From NCBI GenBank assembly GCA_949361645.1, contig OX442429.1, positions 3,637,147-3,701,146 of the forward strand: a stretch of DNA of 64,000 nucleotides. The letters run 5' to 3'. The notes under the pieces were generated by a model. It saw only the letters and a program-made list of their open reading frames with translations. It was not told the origin of the DNA and searched no databases. Position 1 is the stretch's first letter, and each line of letters begins with the position of its first letter. This DNA is from Spongilla lacustris. Its lineage: Eukaryota; Porifera; Demospongiae; Spongillida; Spongillidae. This document shows, piece by piece, positions 32,949 to 42,583 of the stretch. Made by a program: the position numbers and the translations under genes.

Positions 32949-33508
32949 AGTAGGCATGTTTGTTGCAGCACTGATGTCATTGCACAATAATGTTGATGCA
33001 CGTTACAAATGAAATTCTTACATACTCTATATGGGATGTATAGGCGCGCATGCGCGACGCATTGAAAATATACATTCAATTAACAAGATGCGGTACAGCA
33101 CCAAACGCTAAAAACCGGCGTTTAGAGCTTGTATTTAGCTCAAGTAGTATGGCAAAGTGCTTGGTTACATATAAGCATCAAATAGAGTCATTCATATTGC
33201 TTGCTACGATGTTAAAAAAAAAGTGTCGTTTTTCGGGTAACCGTTAGGACCGTTTCACTTTCGAAGGATGCAGGTCCGGAACCCTGAACCTGTAGGGAGA
33301 AAAAAAGATATGTTCCATCATCCAACTGATTGATAAACATTTTAAACCTAATACAAACGTTGAAATGTTAGCTCCGACACATTTTAGTTTTTGCAAATCC
33401 CAAAAAAACCTTGTAAAATGTACCCGTTTCTCATGGAACCGGTGTTAAAAAGATATTCTTAAAGCTACATGTACCCATGGGTGTGGTCTATGAGTAAGAT
33501 GTTGTGGG

Positions 33509-34694
33509 GTTAATGTACTCTGCCGCTAAGAGAGCTCGTGGGTGGGGCCAGTGAGTGTGGAGGTGTGGAGTGTAGCAGGTTAGATGTATGCAGCTGGTAT
33601 GTTCTTGTTTAACAAGATGTCTTCATGTATGGCACATGAGTTGTGTTGATGTCCATATATGGAAGGGCATATTTGTCCTTATTTATGGCCACTCCCCTCA
33701 TCCGCTCAGTACAAACACCCCTCCTCCCCTTTGATAGGCACATCAGTACACACAACCCCCTCCTCCCCTTTGATAGGCACATCAGTACGAACAACCCACT
33801 CCTCCCCTTTCATAGGCACATCAGTACGAACGACCCACTCCTCCCCTTTGATAGGCACATCAGTACGAACAACCCACTCCTCCCCTTTGAAAGGCACATC
33901 AGTACACACAACTCCATCCTCCCCTTTGATAGTACACACAACCCCCTCCTCCCCTTTGATAGGCACATGTGTACACACAACCCCCTCCTCCCCTTTGATA
34001 GGCACATCAGTACACACAACCCCCTCCTCCCCTTTGATAGGCACATGTGTACACACAACCCCCTCCTCCCCTTTGATAGGCACATCAGTACGAACACCCC
34101 CTCCTCTTTGATAGGCACATGAGTACACACAACCCTCTCCTCCCCTTTGATAGGCACAAGAGTACACACAACCCCCTCCTCCCCTTTGACAGGCACATCA
34201 GTACAAACAACCCACTCCTCCCCTTTGAAAGGCACATCAGTACACACAACCCCCTCCTCCCCTTTGATAGGCACATCAGTACACACAACCCCCTCCTTCC
34301 CTTTGATAGGCACATGTGTACACACAACCCCCTTCTCCCCTTTGATAGGCACATCAGTACGAACATGCCCTCCTCCCCTTTGATAGGCACATGAGTACAC
34401 ACAACCCCCTCCTCCCCTTTGATAGGCACATCAGTACGAACAACCCCCTCCTCCCCTTTGATAGGCACATGTGTGCCGCTAAGAGGGCTCATAGGTGTGG
34501 TGAGAAATGGTGGGGTTAATGTACTCTGCCGCTAAGAGGGCTCATGGGTGGGGCCAGTGAGTGGAGGTGTGGAGTGTAGCAGGTTAGATGTATGCAGCTG
34601 GTATGTTCTTGTTAACAAGATGTCTTCATGTTGATGTCCATATATGGAAAGGCATATTTGTCCTTATTTATGGCCACTCCCCTCATCTGCTTAA
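33509..34694. repeat. Near-identical direct repeats of about 190 bp flanking a minisatellite
   Basis: The segment 33,509-33,706 (GGGGTTAATGTACTCTGCCG to CCACTCCCCTCATC) is repeated at 34,512-34,694 with small deletions, the largest being the loss of ATGGCACATGAGTTGTG-like sequence. The minisatellite lies exactly between them. This could be one duplicated unit whose internal repeat expanded. Confidence 0.85.
33712..34470. repeat. 39-bp minisatellite, about 19-20 copies
   Basis: The unit has TCCTCCCCTTTGATAGGCAC followed by ATCAGTACACACAACCCCC. Alternating variants carry ATCAGTACGAAC, ATGTGTACACAC or ATGAGTACACAC. Because 39 is a multiple of three, all phases stay open: TPSSPLIGTSVHT on the plus strand and EEGVVCTDVPIKG on the minus strand. 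One unit is shortened at about 33,925-33,945. Long frames on both strands here are a consequence of the period, not evidence of a gene. Confidence 0.95.
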
Positions 34695-34811
34695 AATCTA
34701 AACACCTCTAAATTCCACATGAAAGGTTTAATTTACCCTCCCCCAACAGCTTCATCTTCGAATTTGATTTTATTACTATAAGTAGACAATTAATTTGAAA
34801 TCGAGAAGCGC

Positions 34812-35034
34812 TTGGCTAGTTGGCCGTAGGCCGTATGCATCAAGGGTACGTGAAGGTCGGGCTACGCCCAACTAGCGCTTGGCTACATCATAGATATGAA
34901 ATCGAGAAGCGCTTGGCTAGTTGGCCGTAGGCATCACCTATCTGATAGCGTATGTTTGTTATTATATGTGATAATAGCCCACATATGTGATAATGGCCTG
35001 CACTTGATACGAAGGTCGGGCTACGCCCAACTAG
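34812..35034. mobile_element. Two adjacent foldback MITEs, GTTGGGCGTAGCC family
   Basis: Copy one, 34,817-34,874, runs from CTAGTTGGCCGTAGGCC to GGGCTACGCCCAACTAG and is flanked by CGCTTGG on both sides, a likely target duplication. Copy two, about 34,917-35,034, has the same ends with different interior (TATGTGATAATAGCCCACA). The preceding GAAATCGAGAAGCGCTTGG also occurs before both, so the pair arose by tandem duplication. Confidence 0.7.
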
Positions 35035-35109
35035 CGCTTTAGATATTTGAGTACATATCTATGGCTACATTCCTGTATATATTGACGTTAGATTTTATTT
35101 TCTCCAAAT

Positions 35110-35228
35110 ATACAATCCATTCGCTCGAAGGTAGTACACGCGAGTAATAGCGAGTAGCATGCGAGTCACCCGCGAGTCGCACGCAAGTCACTCGCTTGCG
35201 AGTGTGAACTTGTGGGTGGACGGCACTG
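35110..35228. mobile_element. Right end of the split mariner-type MITE
   Basis: GAGTGTGAACTTGTGGGTGG followed by ACGGCACTGTA at 35,195-35,228 is the terminal inverted repeat of the family seen complete at 56,571-56,885. ACGCGAGT-type repeats precede it. It pairs with the left part at 27,711. Confidence 0.7.
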
Positions 35229-36997
35229 TACCTGTGTACATGTGGTAACCATACACTGTACATTCACTAGCTGGCTTAGGTTACATTGTCTAACTTACGA
35301 TAGATTGGGCATCATCAAACTGACTAAAGTTACATCATTAGGGTACATTGTAATCAGAATGGCTAAAGGTAGTTTGTCATTAGGGTACGTCTGCAGTCAA
35401 CAAAATTGCTAAGGGTACATGGTCATCAAGGTGACTAAGGTTACATGTGGTGTGGGGCTATAGAGAGGGAGGACTAGGTGCAGAGCATTTACAGATACAA
35501 TGTATTGATAACGTTGTGCACCTGTTTAGGGCTAAGGCTTGGTGTAATGTGTAGTAATGACATTATCATAATAACTGAAACTTTGTTTTCAGCCTTCAAA
35601 ACGTTGCACGTTTGTATATTGCGGTGCACATTGCTACATCGTGGGTGAACACACAAAGCAAAAACAACAACTTCTACTAGTGTACCCGCGGTCATTGCCT
35701 TTGGGGCCTCTGCCCCTTCCTTTACCACGGTTTTACAGCGTAGGGCTCGACGGCCCGTATAGCTAGCTACCCAACCTCTACCCTGTCCTCACACTTATCG
35801 TCGGTGTGTTTACTCTCGTACCCAGCCAAATGGTACTCCCCTCCCACTTCAATTGACTTTCAATTGGTCGGTTGGGTGTTTGCTCTCGTATCCAGCCAAA
35901 TGGTATTCTAATTGATGCTCCTCCTCCTTCATCAGCTAGTGATCGGCTGATCGCAATTCTACCAACCAGCCTCTTTGTATGGCAGCGCAAGCTTTACACT
36001 CTTCTTGAGGGTCGCATACACTTCCTTCTCTCCACTGCGTACTCGTACGTTTGTTGGTAGATCGGCGAGACTGACACCGCAGACCCGTTGTTTCGGACCG
36101 TTTCATCACGTACCGTCTCCTCGCTGCAAGCCCAGCCGCTTTGCTCTCCTTACCTCCTGTTTATATGGATGTGCCTTCATCTCACACCACGTCATGGGAC
36201 AACGGCCGATGGGACAGGATGTTTACACGCCCCCCATGCATGTATAATTTATTTCAACAGAGGTCCCCCAGTTAGTTGTTGGCCTGGAACACTATAATGG
36301 GATCCGAGGGGTCTGTACACAGTTTGTACTGTGCCTTTCACTTCTCAAATATACACTCTGAAGACATGAATGAATACCAGGTGTTCACATGGTACACATG
36401 TGATCCTGTCCTAAACATCCCACACAGTCCTCTAACACTTAATAAAGTCTCGGTATCTTGAAGGCTCCTGGGTCACTCTACCACATCTCGTCACTGGGCC
36501 AGTCACTGCTACATGTATCTGAGGTCCAGGGCAAACATGAGTTGCTTCTAGTTGGCCGTAGGCAGTGTAGTCAGTAGCTGCCATTTCGCTAATCTCAGTC
36601 AACACTTCTTGTGGTTCTTTCTCATACTGATTCTGCAGCCATTGCCCCTCTTGTCAATCATCGTGAAGGCCCAACTAAAGCTAGCTACCCAACCTCTACA
36701 CTGTGCTCACACTTATCGTCAGAGTCATTTTCTGGTTGTGTGTTTTTCTCTCGTACCCAGCAGAATGGTACTCTCCCACCACTTCCAATTGATATTCATT
36801 TGACTGCACCCACCACAGCTAAGGGATCGCTGATTTGTACATGCACTCTTCTCAACGGCCACAAACACTTTCAGATTGATACATGTATATGTTTAAAGAT
36901 CAATCTATGCCATCCCCTTCTTTAATTCACTTCCTCTGTTGTTTCATTGTGACCGACTGGTTGATGACAGGAAGGTTTTAGGAACCTGTGGTTTCTC
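35229..36997 (+). repeat. Segmental duplication, copy 1 (right part)
   Basis: Positions 35,255-35,445 match 37,535-37,755, and 35,800-36,997 match 37,757-37,792 joined to 41,343-42,583, at high identity. Shared content includes TCAATTGGTCGGTTGGGTG, GATCGGCTGATCGCAATTCT, GACAACGGCCGATGGGACAG and an AATAAAGTCTCGG polyadenylation-like site at about 36,440. Open frames in it are short and broken. The last 80 bp (36,917-36,997) is the 3' end of a minus-strand gypsy integrase (RRNHRFLKPSCHQP). Sequence 35,445-35,800 is unique here and holds nothing recognisable. Confidence 0.8.
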
Positions 36998-37792
36998 CTG
37001 ACCTGCGGCACAATCACAAGCTACATGTAGGCCTCACCCCTAAGGAGGTGGACATGAAGCTCTAGGTGCTGAAGGCTCTGGGCATCAACCTGAGGATAGA
37101 GGACCTATTTGATGAGAAGGCTCTGCTGCATGCCAAATACCAGGACCTCCTGAGGGGAGGGGGAGGAGTTGAGGATGTGTATTTCATGGATAGCAGGGGA
37201 ACAGGTTAGCTGAAGGGAGGGTGTGAATGACAGAGAACATAAGGAGCCTGGGATTAATACTGTTATGTTCACTGGGGTCATTAATAATACATGTATGGTC
37301 AGATGCTCATCTACATTACATGTAGCATGATCACATGATCACATACAAAAGGAAAGGATATGGTAATATGATGGTTTCCACGGCTTCCTTCATCAGGTGG
37401 ATCACATGATCACAGTGAGGGGGATCATTCTCTTAGCAAGACTTGGCCGGCCTGCAAAAGGACAAGGAACTTATTCTGAAGAGGCAGGGGAGGAGGAGGG
37501 TCAGACACCATTGCATTCCAAGTATGTGTGGTACCTGTACATTCACTAGCTGGCTTAGGTTACATGTACATTGTCTAACTTACGATAGATTGGGCATCAT
37601 CAAACTGGCTTACTGTAGGTTACATGTACATCATTAGGGTAAATTGTAATCAGAATGGCTAAAGGTTTATGTAGTTTGTCATCAAACTGATTTAGCGTAC
37701 GTCTGCAGTCAACAAAATTGCTAAGGGTACATGGTCATCAAGTTGACTAAGTTCCTCACACTCTCGTACCCAGCCAAACGGTACTCCCCTCC
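36998..37792 (+). pseudogene. Degenerate exon repeat family, copy 2
   Basis: GACCTGCGGCACAATCACAA through KLGLTPKEVDMKL, a stop, VLKALGINLRIEDLF and KYQDLLRGGGG, to the LAGLQKDKELILKRQG segment, matches 27,181-27,712 with very few differences. After TATGTGTGGTACC it continues directly into the sequence found at 35,240-35,440. That shows the uninterrupted state of the locus without the composite MITE. Confidence 0.7.
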
Positions 37793-38132
37793 CAGGGTTT
37801 CATCGAGAAAAAACCTCAAGGGGGGGCAAAAGTAGAGTTTATACTTTTTAGAGGGGGCGATTATAGGGCAAATCAAATTACAGACTGGTATTAGTACAGT
37901 AGATGTTACTTATCTCTTGTAAATTTACATGTATATGTGTAACAACATGCAGATGATTCTAATGCTGTTTTAATATTCTTGGGTAGCACCGCTGTGTATC
38001 TCATAAACATGTTAGAATTCTTTTGTATACCTGTCCATAGATTTAATGAAATCACTAAACATAGACAATTAGTATACTTGTGATTATAATTACGGGTGTA
38101 TCTATCATGACAACTATCTATCTTAGCCCTAG

Positions 38133-38200
38133 TTGGGCGTAGCCAGACCTTCGTGTTTGTTTGGCACCAAACGCTATGGTTGGGCTACGCCCAACTAGGT
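38133..38200. mobile_element. Foldback MITE, GTTGGGCGTAGCC family, nearly perfect
   Basis: CCTAGTTGGGCGTAGCCAGA at 38,131 and GGTTGGGCTACGCCCAACTA ending at about 38,199 form arms of about 20 bp around a 30-bp interior containing CTTCGTGTTTGTTTGG. It lies within the 5' non-coding part of the hAT element. Confidence 0.75.
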
Positions 38201-38557
38201 ATGCACTACGAAGCACGTTTGTACATCGCGGGGTACGCAAAACAAAGTTTTTTGCATTCCGCCGTTTCAGCATTCTAGCGATATTTCACTGTTTTGTCAC
38301 TTTGTAGAGGTCCTTATCGGTTTGGGCCGAAGAGCTTCCACTGCTTCTATAGCAACGTGCACGTGACATAGCAAAGGTTCAGTATCAATGCGGGTTACTC
38401 ACGGTACCCGGCGGAACATTTACGTACCCCGCGATGTACAAATGTGCTCTGTGGTGCACGCCCATTACAAGCCACATTAATGAACTTATGCGGTACTAAA
38501 TAGATACCGTTATTATTTTTATCCGCATTCATTTGAACTATTACGCGCCTGATTGAT

Positions 38558-41199
38558 ATGGATATTCGTCTGTTCTTTGGACCCCCTAGTAGCTCAAGAT
38601 CAGATCTTACTACATCAGCTGTTCCAACTGCATCCTCAGGCAAAGGATCAGCTGTTCCAACTGCCTCCTCAGGCAAAGGATCAGCTGTTCCAACTGCATC
38701 CTCAGGCAAAGGATCAGCTGTTCCAACTGCATCCTCAGGCAAAGGATCAGCTGTTCCAACTGCATCCTCAGGCAAAGGATCAGCTGTTCCAACTGCCTCA
38801 GGCAAAGAATCAGCTGTTCCAACTGCATCCTCAGGCAAAGGATCAGCTGTTCCAACTACCTCCTCAGGCAAAGGATCAGCTGTTCTAACTACCTCCTCAG
38901 GCAAAGGATCAGCTGTTCCAACTGCATCCTCAGGCAAAGGATCAGCTGTTCCAACTGAATCCTCAAGCAAAGGATCGGATGTTTCAACTTCTTCAGGCAA
39001 TGGATCATCAGCTGTTTCTATAGCCTCAAGCAAAAAACCAAACGCTTCTGATCCAACAGCTACGCTAGACTTTGACAGCAGTAATGAAGAACCAATGGAA
39101 GAAAATGAATCTGGTCCTTGCAAGAAGCACAAAAAGAGCACCCATACTGCTGGTTATAAACATGAAAAGCATCATCCCACAACCAGCTGTAGGAAATATG
39201 GGAGGCAACATTTCCTTGGCTTCAATATGATGCAGATTATGAAGGTGCATTCTGCAAGTTCTGCAGGTTGTATGGGAAGTCCCTTGAACAAACTGGAGGT
39301 GTATGGGTTGCTAAACCATTCACCAATTGGAAGAAGGCTGTGGAAAAGATGAAAGCTCATGAACAAAATGTTGGACATGGAATGGCAAAGGAATCGGCAT
39401 TGGCTGCAGAGGGAGCAGTCCTCGAAGGATCAGTGGTACAAAAACTGCAGAATGTTGAGAAGCAAGAGAGATTGAAAAACAGAGCAGCCATTAAATCCCT
39501 AATTCGCTGCACACATTTCCTTGCTAGACAGCATATACCTCATACAATGAACTTTGAAAAGCTTGTTGATCTAGTTGTATCTTGTGGAGGTGAGAGTCTG
39601 AAGCGCTTCTTAGAGAGTACAGGAAAGTATGCTGTCTACACATCTCATGTACATGTAGCTGTAGTGGAGTTTGTGGAGGCATTAGGCACTTGGGTGGAAG
39701 AATTGATTCTGAAACGCCTGCATACCGCAAGGTACTACAGCATCATGGCAGATGAGTGCATTGATATAACAAATGTGGAGGAGTTGTCCTTGTTCTGCAG
39801 ATGGGAGGAAGATGGAGTTCCAAAGGAGCACTTCCTGGAGATCATCCACCTACATAAAGCTGATGCTGAGAGTATCTACTCAGCTATCATTGATTGCCTG
39901 AAGCAGAAAAACCTCCATATCAACAAAGTTATAGGAATGGGTTTTGATGGAGCAAGTACATTCTCAGGTAGGTTAACTGGGGTTCAGGCTAGATTAAAGA
40001 AGCATGCACCTCATGCACTATTTGTGCACTGCCATTGCCACATGCTACAGTTGGCTTGTGTTCAAGCTGCCAATGCCACTCCTGGAATACAACATATATA
40101 TGTAACATTGACCACACTTTGGAATTTTTTTAACAACTCTCCAAAGAGAACAGAGTCTCTCAAAGAGGTTCAGCGTATTCTTGAAATGCCTGAATTGAAA
40201 ATCATAAAACCTTCGGATACACGTTGGCTGTCACATGAGCGCTGTGTGAAGGGTGTGAAGGCAAGCTATTGTGCTATTGTATCTGCTCTTGACAATATCC
40301 ATTCTCAAACCCATGAACCAGAAGCCCTAGGTCTGAGCAAGGCTCTCAGTAAGAAAGCTTCAGTTTCAGCTATATTTTTGCTTGACTATACACTTCCACC
40401 AGTGGCACAACTGAGCAAAACACTACAGTCTGAGCACCTTGACTTATCTGTTATATCTAGTCTTGTCACTGCAACCCTGCACACTCTAGATGATGCACTC
40501 TCCCCTGCAGCAAACTGGGTTTTAGAGCTGAAAGACGAAATGGAGAACTTGGGAAAAGCAACTGGAACAAAAATGACTTATGATGACATCAAGGAATTTC
40601 AAGAGAAAATTGCTGAACCATTTATCAGTCACTTGAAAGGTAATATTTTAAGTCGTTTTGCTTCAGCTGGAGATGTTATAACTGCTCTTAGTATTTTTGA
40701 TCCACTTAAAGTGCCTGATGAGTCTTCTAGTGATCGTTCCCATTATGGAGAAGTTTTTGTTAGTGCACTCCTTGCACATTATGGTGTAGACAAATCTGCT
40801 GAAACTATGCAAGGTAATGAAACAACCAAAGTTGCATTGATCTCACCTGATATCAAGACTGAATGGAAAACATTTCGCCGATTTATGGCTAAACAACCAC
40901 CAAGAAACATTAAACTCCAGTTAAAAGAATTAGCTTCAAATGAAATGTTAAAGGCCATGTTTCCAAATTTAAGTACACTTGCTACCATCAGCCTAACTCT
41001 TCCAGTCTCAACTGCATCTGTGGAAAGAAGCTTTTTCCAAATGAAGTTGATTAAAACTCGTCTAAGAAACTGTCTAAGTGATTCAAGCCTGTCTAATTTA
41101 ATGAAAATAGCAATAGAGTCTCCAGATATACTTTCAGAGGATGATCTTGATGCAATAATTGACATATGGAATAGAAAAGGTAGAAGGATTGCTGTATAA
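38558..41199 (+). pseudogene. hAT transposase (ZNF862/TTF-type), one frameshift
   Basis: The ATG at 38,558 begins MDIRLFFGPPSSS, followed by about 12 copies of an 11-residue Ser/Ala/Val repeat (38,612-38,985) and a Lys-rich linker. Near 39,193-39,204 the frame shifts; the next frame, open from 39,193, begins a TTF-type zinc finger (WEATFPWLQYD...FCKFC) and continues TGGVWVAKPFTNWKKAVEKM. The hAT core follows with MADECIDITN (first Asp), GMGFDGASTFSG (second Asp), VHCHCHMLQLA, DTRWLSHERC, and the C-terminal dimerisation motif TLPVSTASVERSFFQM. The catalytic frame of about 669 codons is otherwise unbroken to the TAA at 41,197. A single indel therefore seems to be the only lesion; in a different allele the gene may be whole. 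Confidence 0.85.
38612..38985 (+). repeat. 33-bp coding minisatellite
   Basis: About 11-12 units contain GGATCAGCTGTTCCAACTGC followed by ATCCTCAGGCAAA. Translation in the transposase frame is SAVPTASSGKG. One unit has lost three bases. Both strands and several frames remain open because the period is a multiple of three; only the plus-strand frame that continues from the MDIRLFF start is meaningful. Confidence 0.9.
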
Positions 41200-41342
41200 G
41201 TAAAGTTGTATTCATCACCTGTGTAGTTACAATGCATTATTTATTAAATATCACTCCATAAATACCAAGGGGGGGCAATATAATGGCAAGGGGGGGCAAA
41301 TGCCCCCCTCGCCCCCCCCCCCCCCCCCTCGATGAAACCCTG

Positions 41343-42583
41343 CCCTCCCACTTCAATTGACTTTCAATTGGTCGGTTGGGTGTTTGCTCTTGTACCCAGC
41401 CAAACGGTACTCTAATTGATGCTCCTCCTCCTTCATCAGCTAGTGATCGGCTGATCGCAATTCTACCAACCTGCCTCTTTGTACGGCAGCGCAAGCTTTA
41501 CACTCATCTCAACGGTCACATACACTTCCAACTCTCCACTGCGTACTCGTACGTTTGTTGATAGATCAACATCCCAGACCCGTTGTTTTGGACCGTTTCA
41601 TCATGTACCGTCTCCTCGCTGCAAGCCCAGCCGCTTTGCTGACGGTCACATACACTTCCAACTCTCCACTGCGTGCGTACTCGTACGTTTGTTCATAGAT
41701 CAACATCCCAGACCCGTTGTTTTGGACCGTTTCATCACGTACCGTCTCCTCGCTGCAAGCCCAGCCGCTTTGCTCTCCTTAGCTGGATGTGCCTTCATCT
41801 CACACCCCGTCATGGGACAACGGCCGATGGGACAGGATGTTTACACGCCCCCCATGCATGTGTAATTTATTTCAAGAGAGCTCCCCCAGTTAGTTGTTGG
41901 CCAGGAACACTATAATGGGATTCGAGGGGTCTGTACACAGTTTGTATTGTGCCTTTCACTTCTCAAATATACACTCTGATGACATGAATGAATACCAGTT
42001 CACATGGTACACGTGTGATCCTGTCCTAAACAACCCACACAGTCCTCTAACACTTAATAAAGTCTCGGTATCTTGAAGGCTCCTGGGTCACTCTACCACA
42101 TCTCGTCACTGGGCCGGTCACTGCTATCTGAGGTCCAGGGGAAACATGAATTGCTTCCAGTTAGCTGTAGGCAGTGTAGTCAGTAGCTGCCACTTAACTA
42201 ATCTCGGTCAACACTTCTTGTGGTTCTTTCCCATACTGATTCTGCAGCCATTGCCTCTCTTGTCAATCATCGTGAAGGCCCAACTAAAGCTACCCAACCT
42301 CTACACTGTGCTCACACTTATCGTCAGAGTCATTTTCTGGTTGTGTGTTTTTCTCTCGGAATGGTACTCTCCCACCACTTCCAATTGATATTCATTTGAC
42401 TGCACCCACCACAGCTAAGGGATCGCTGATTTGTATGCACTACTTCTCAAGGGCCACAAACACTTTCAGATTGATATATGTTTAAAGATCAATCCATGCC
42501 ATCCCCTTCTTTAATTCACTTCCTCTGTTGTTTCATTGTGACCGACTGGTTGATGACAGGAAGGTTTTAGGAACCTGTGGTTT
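41343..42583 (+). repeat. Segmental duplication, copy 2 (right part)
   Basis: This is the counterpart of 35,841-36,997. It carries an extra tandem duplication of about 130 bp: GGTCACATACACTTCCAACT to CCCAGCCGCTTTGCT at about 41,512-41,640 recurs at 41,643-41,775. The AATAAAGTCTCGG site is at about 42,055. Copy 2 runs on without a break into the rest of the gypsy fragment, whereas copy 1 is cut at 36,997. Confidence 0.85.

Larger units (their letters stand above)
28541..33457 (+). mobile_element. Complete 4.9-kb DNA transposon with 28-bp TIRs and 8-bp TSD
   Basis: The element spans 28,549-33,449. Its ends, TTTAACACCGGTTCCATGAG continuing with AAACGGGT, are perfect inverted repeats of 28 bp. 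It is flanked by AAGATAAT at 28,541-28,548 and AAGATATT at 33,450-33,457, an 8-bp target duplication with one mismatch. It carries one long plus-strand gene and about 400-500 bp of non-coding sequence at each end. An 8-bp duplication is used by hAT, P, Merlin and Zisupton-type elements among others, but neither the ends (no CAG...CTG) nor the protein look like hAT. The intact frame and near-identical ends indicate recent mobility. Confidence 0.85.
37793..41342 (+). mobile_element. hAT-type DNA transposon, ZNF862-like, with TIRs
   Basis: The ends CAGGGTTTCATCGAG at 37,793 and CTCGATGAAACCCTG at 41,328-41,342 are perfect 15-bp inverted repeats, followed inward by G-rich sequence at the left and poly(C) at the right. 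CCCTCCCA occurs at both junctions (37,787-37,794, overlapping the first CA of the element, and 41,343-41,350), as an 8-bp target duplication. The empty site GTACTCCCCTCCCACTTC survives at about 35,833-35,850 in the sister duplication copy. A GTTGGGCGTAGCC foldback repeat lies inside at 38,133-38,200. Confidence 0.85.

Noticed and set aside
33643..34492. Long open frames on both strands (up to about 196 codons) over the 39-bp repeat
   Set aside because: The period is a multiple of three, so every phase stays open. There is no conserved start, and variants differ at positions without regard to codon structure.
35872..36461. Short plus-strand frames with RTRTFVGRS and GPFHHVPSPRCKPSRFA
   Set aside because: Present in both segmental copies but in frames broken by small indels; no start, splice signal or family was convincing.
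38395..39141. Minus-strand frame of 248 codons (EDAVGTADPLP repeats)
   Set aside because: Antisense of the 33-bp coding minisatellite. The plus-strand frame has the MDIRLFF start and leads into the hAT transposase.
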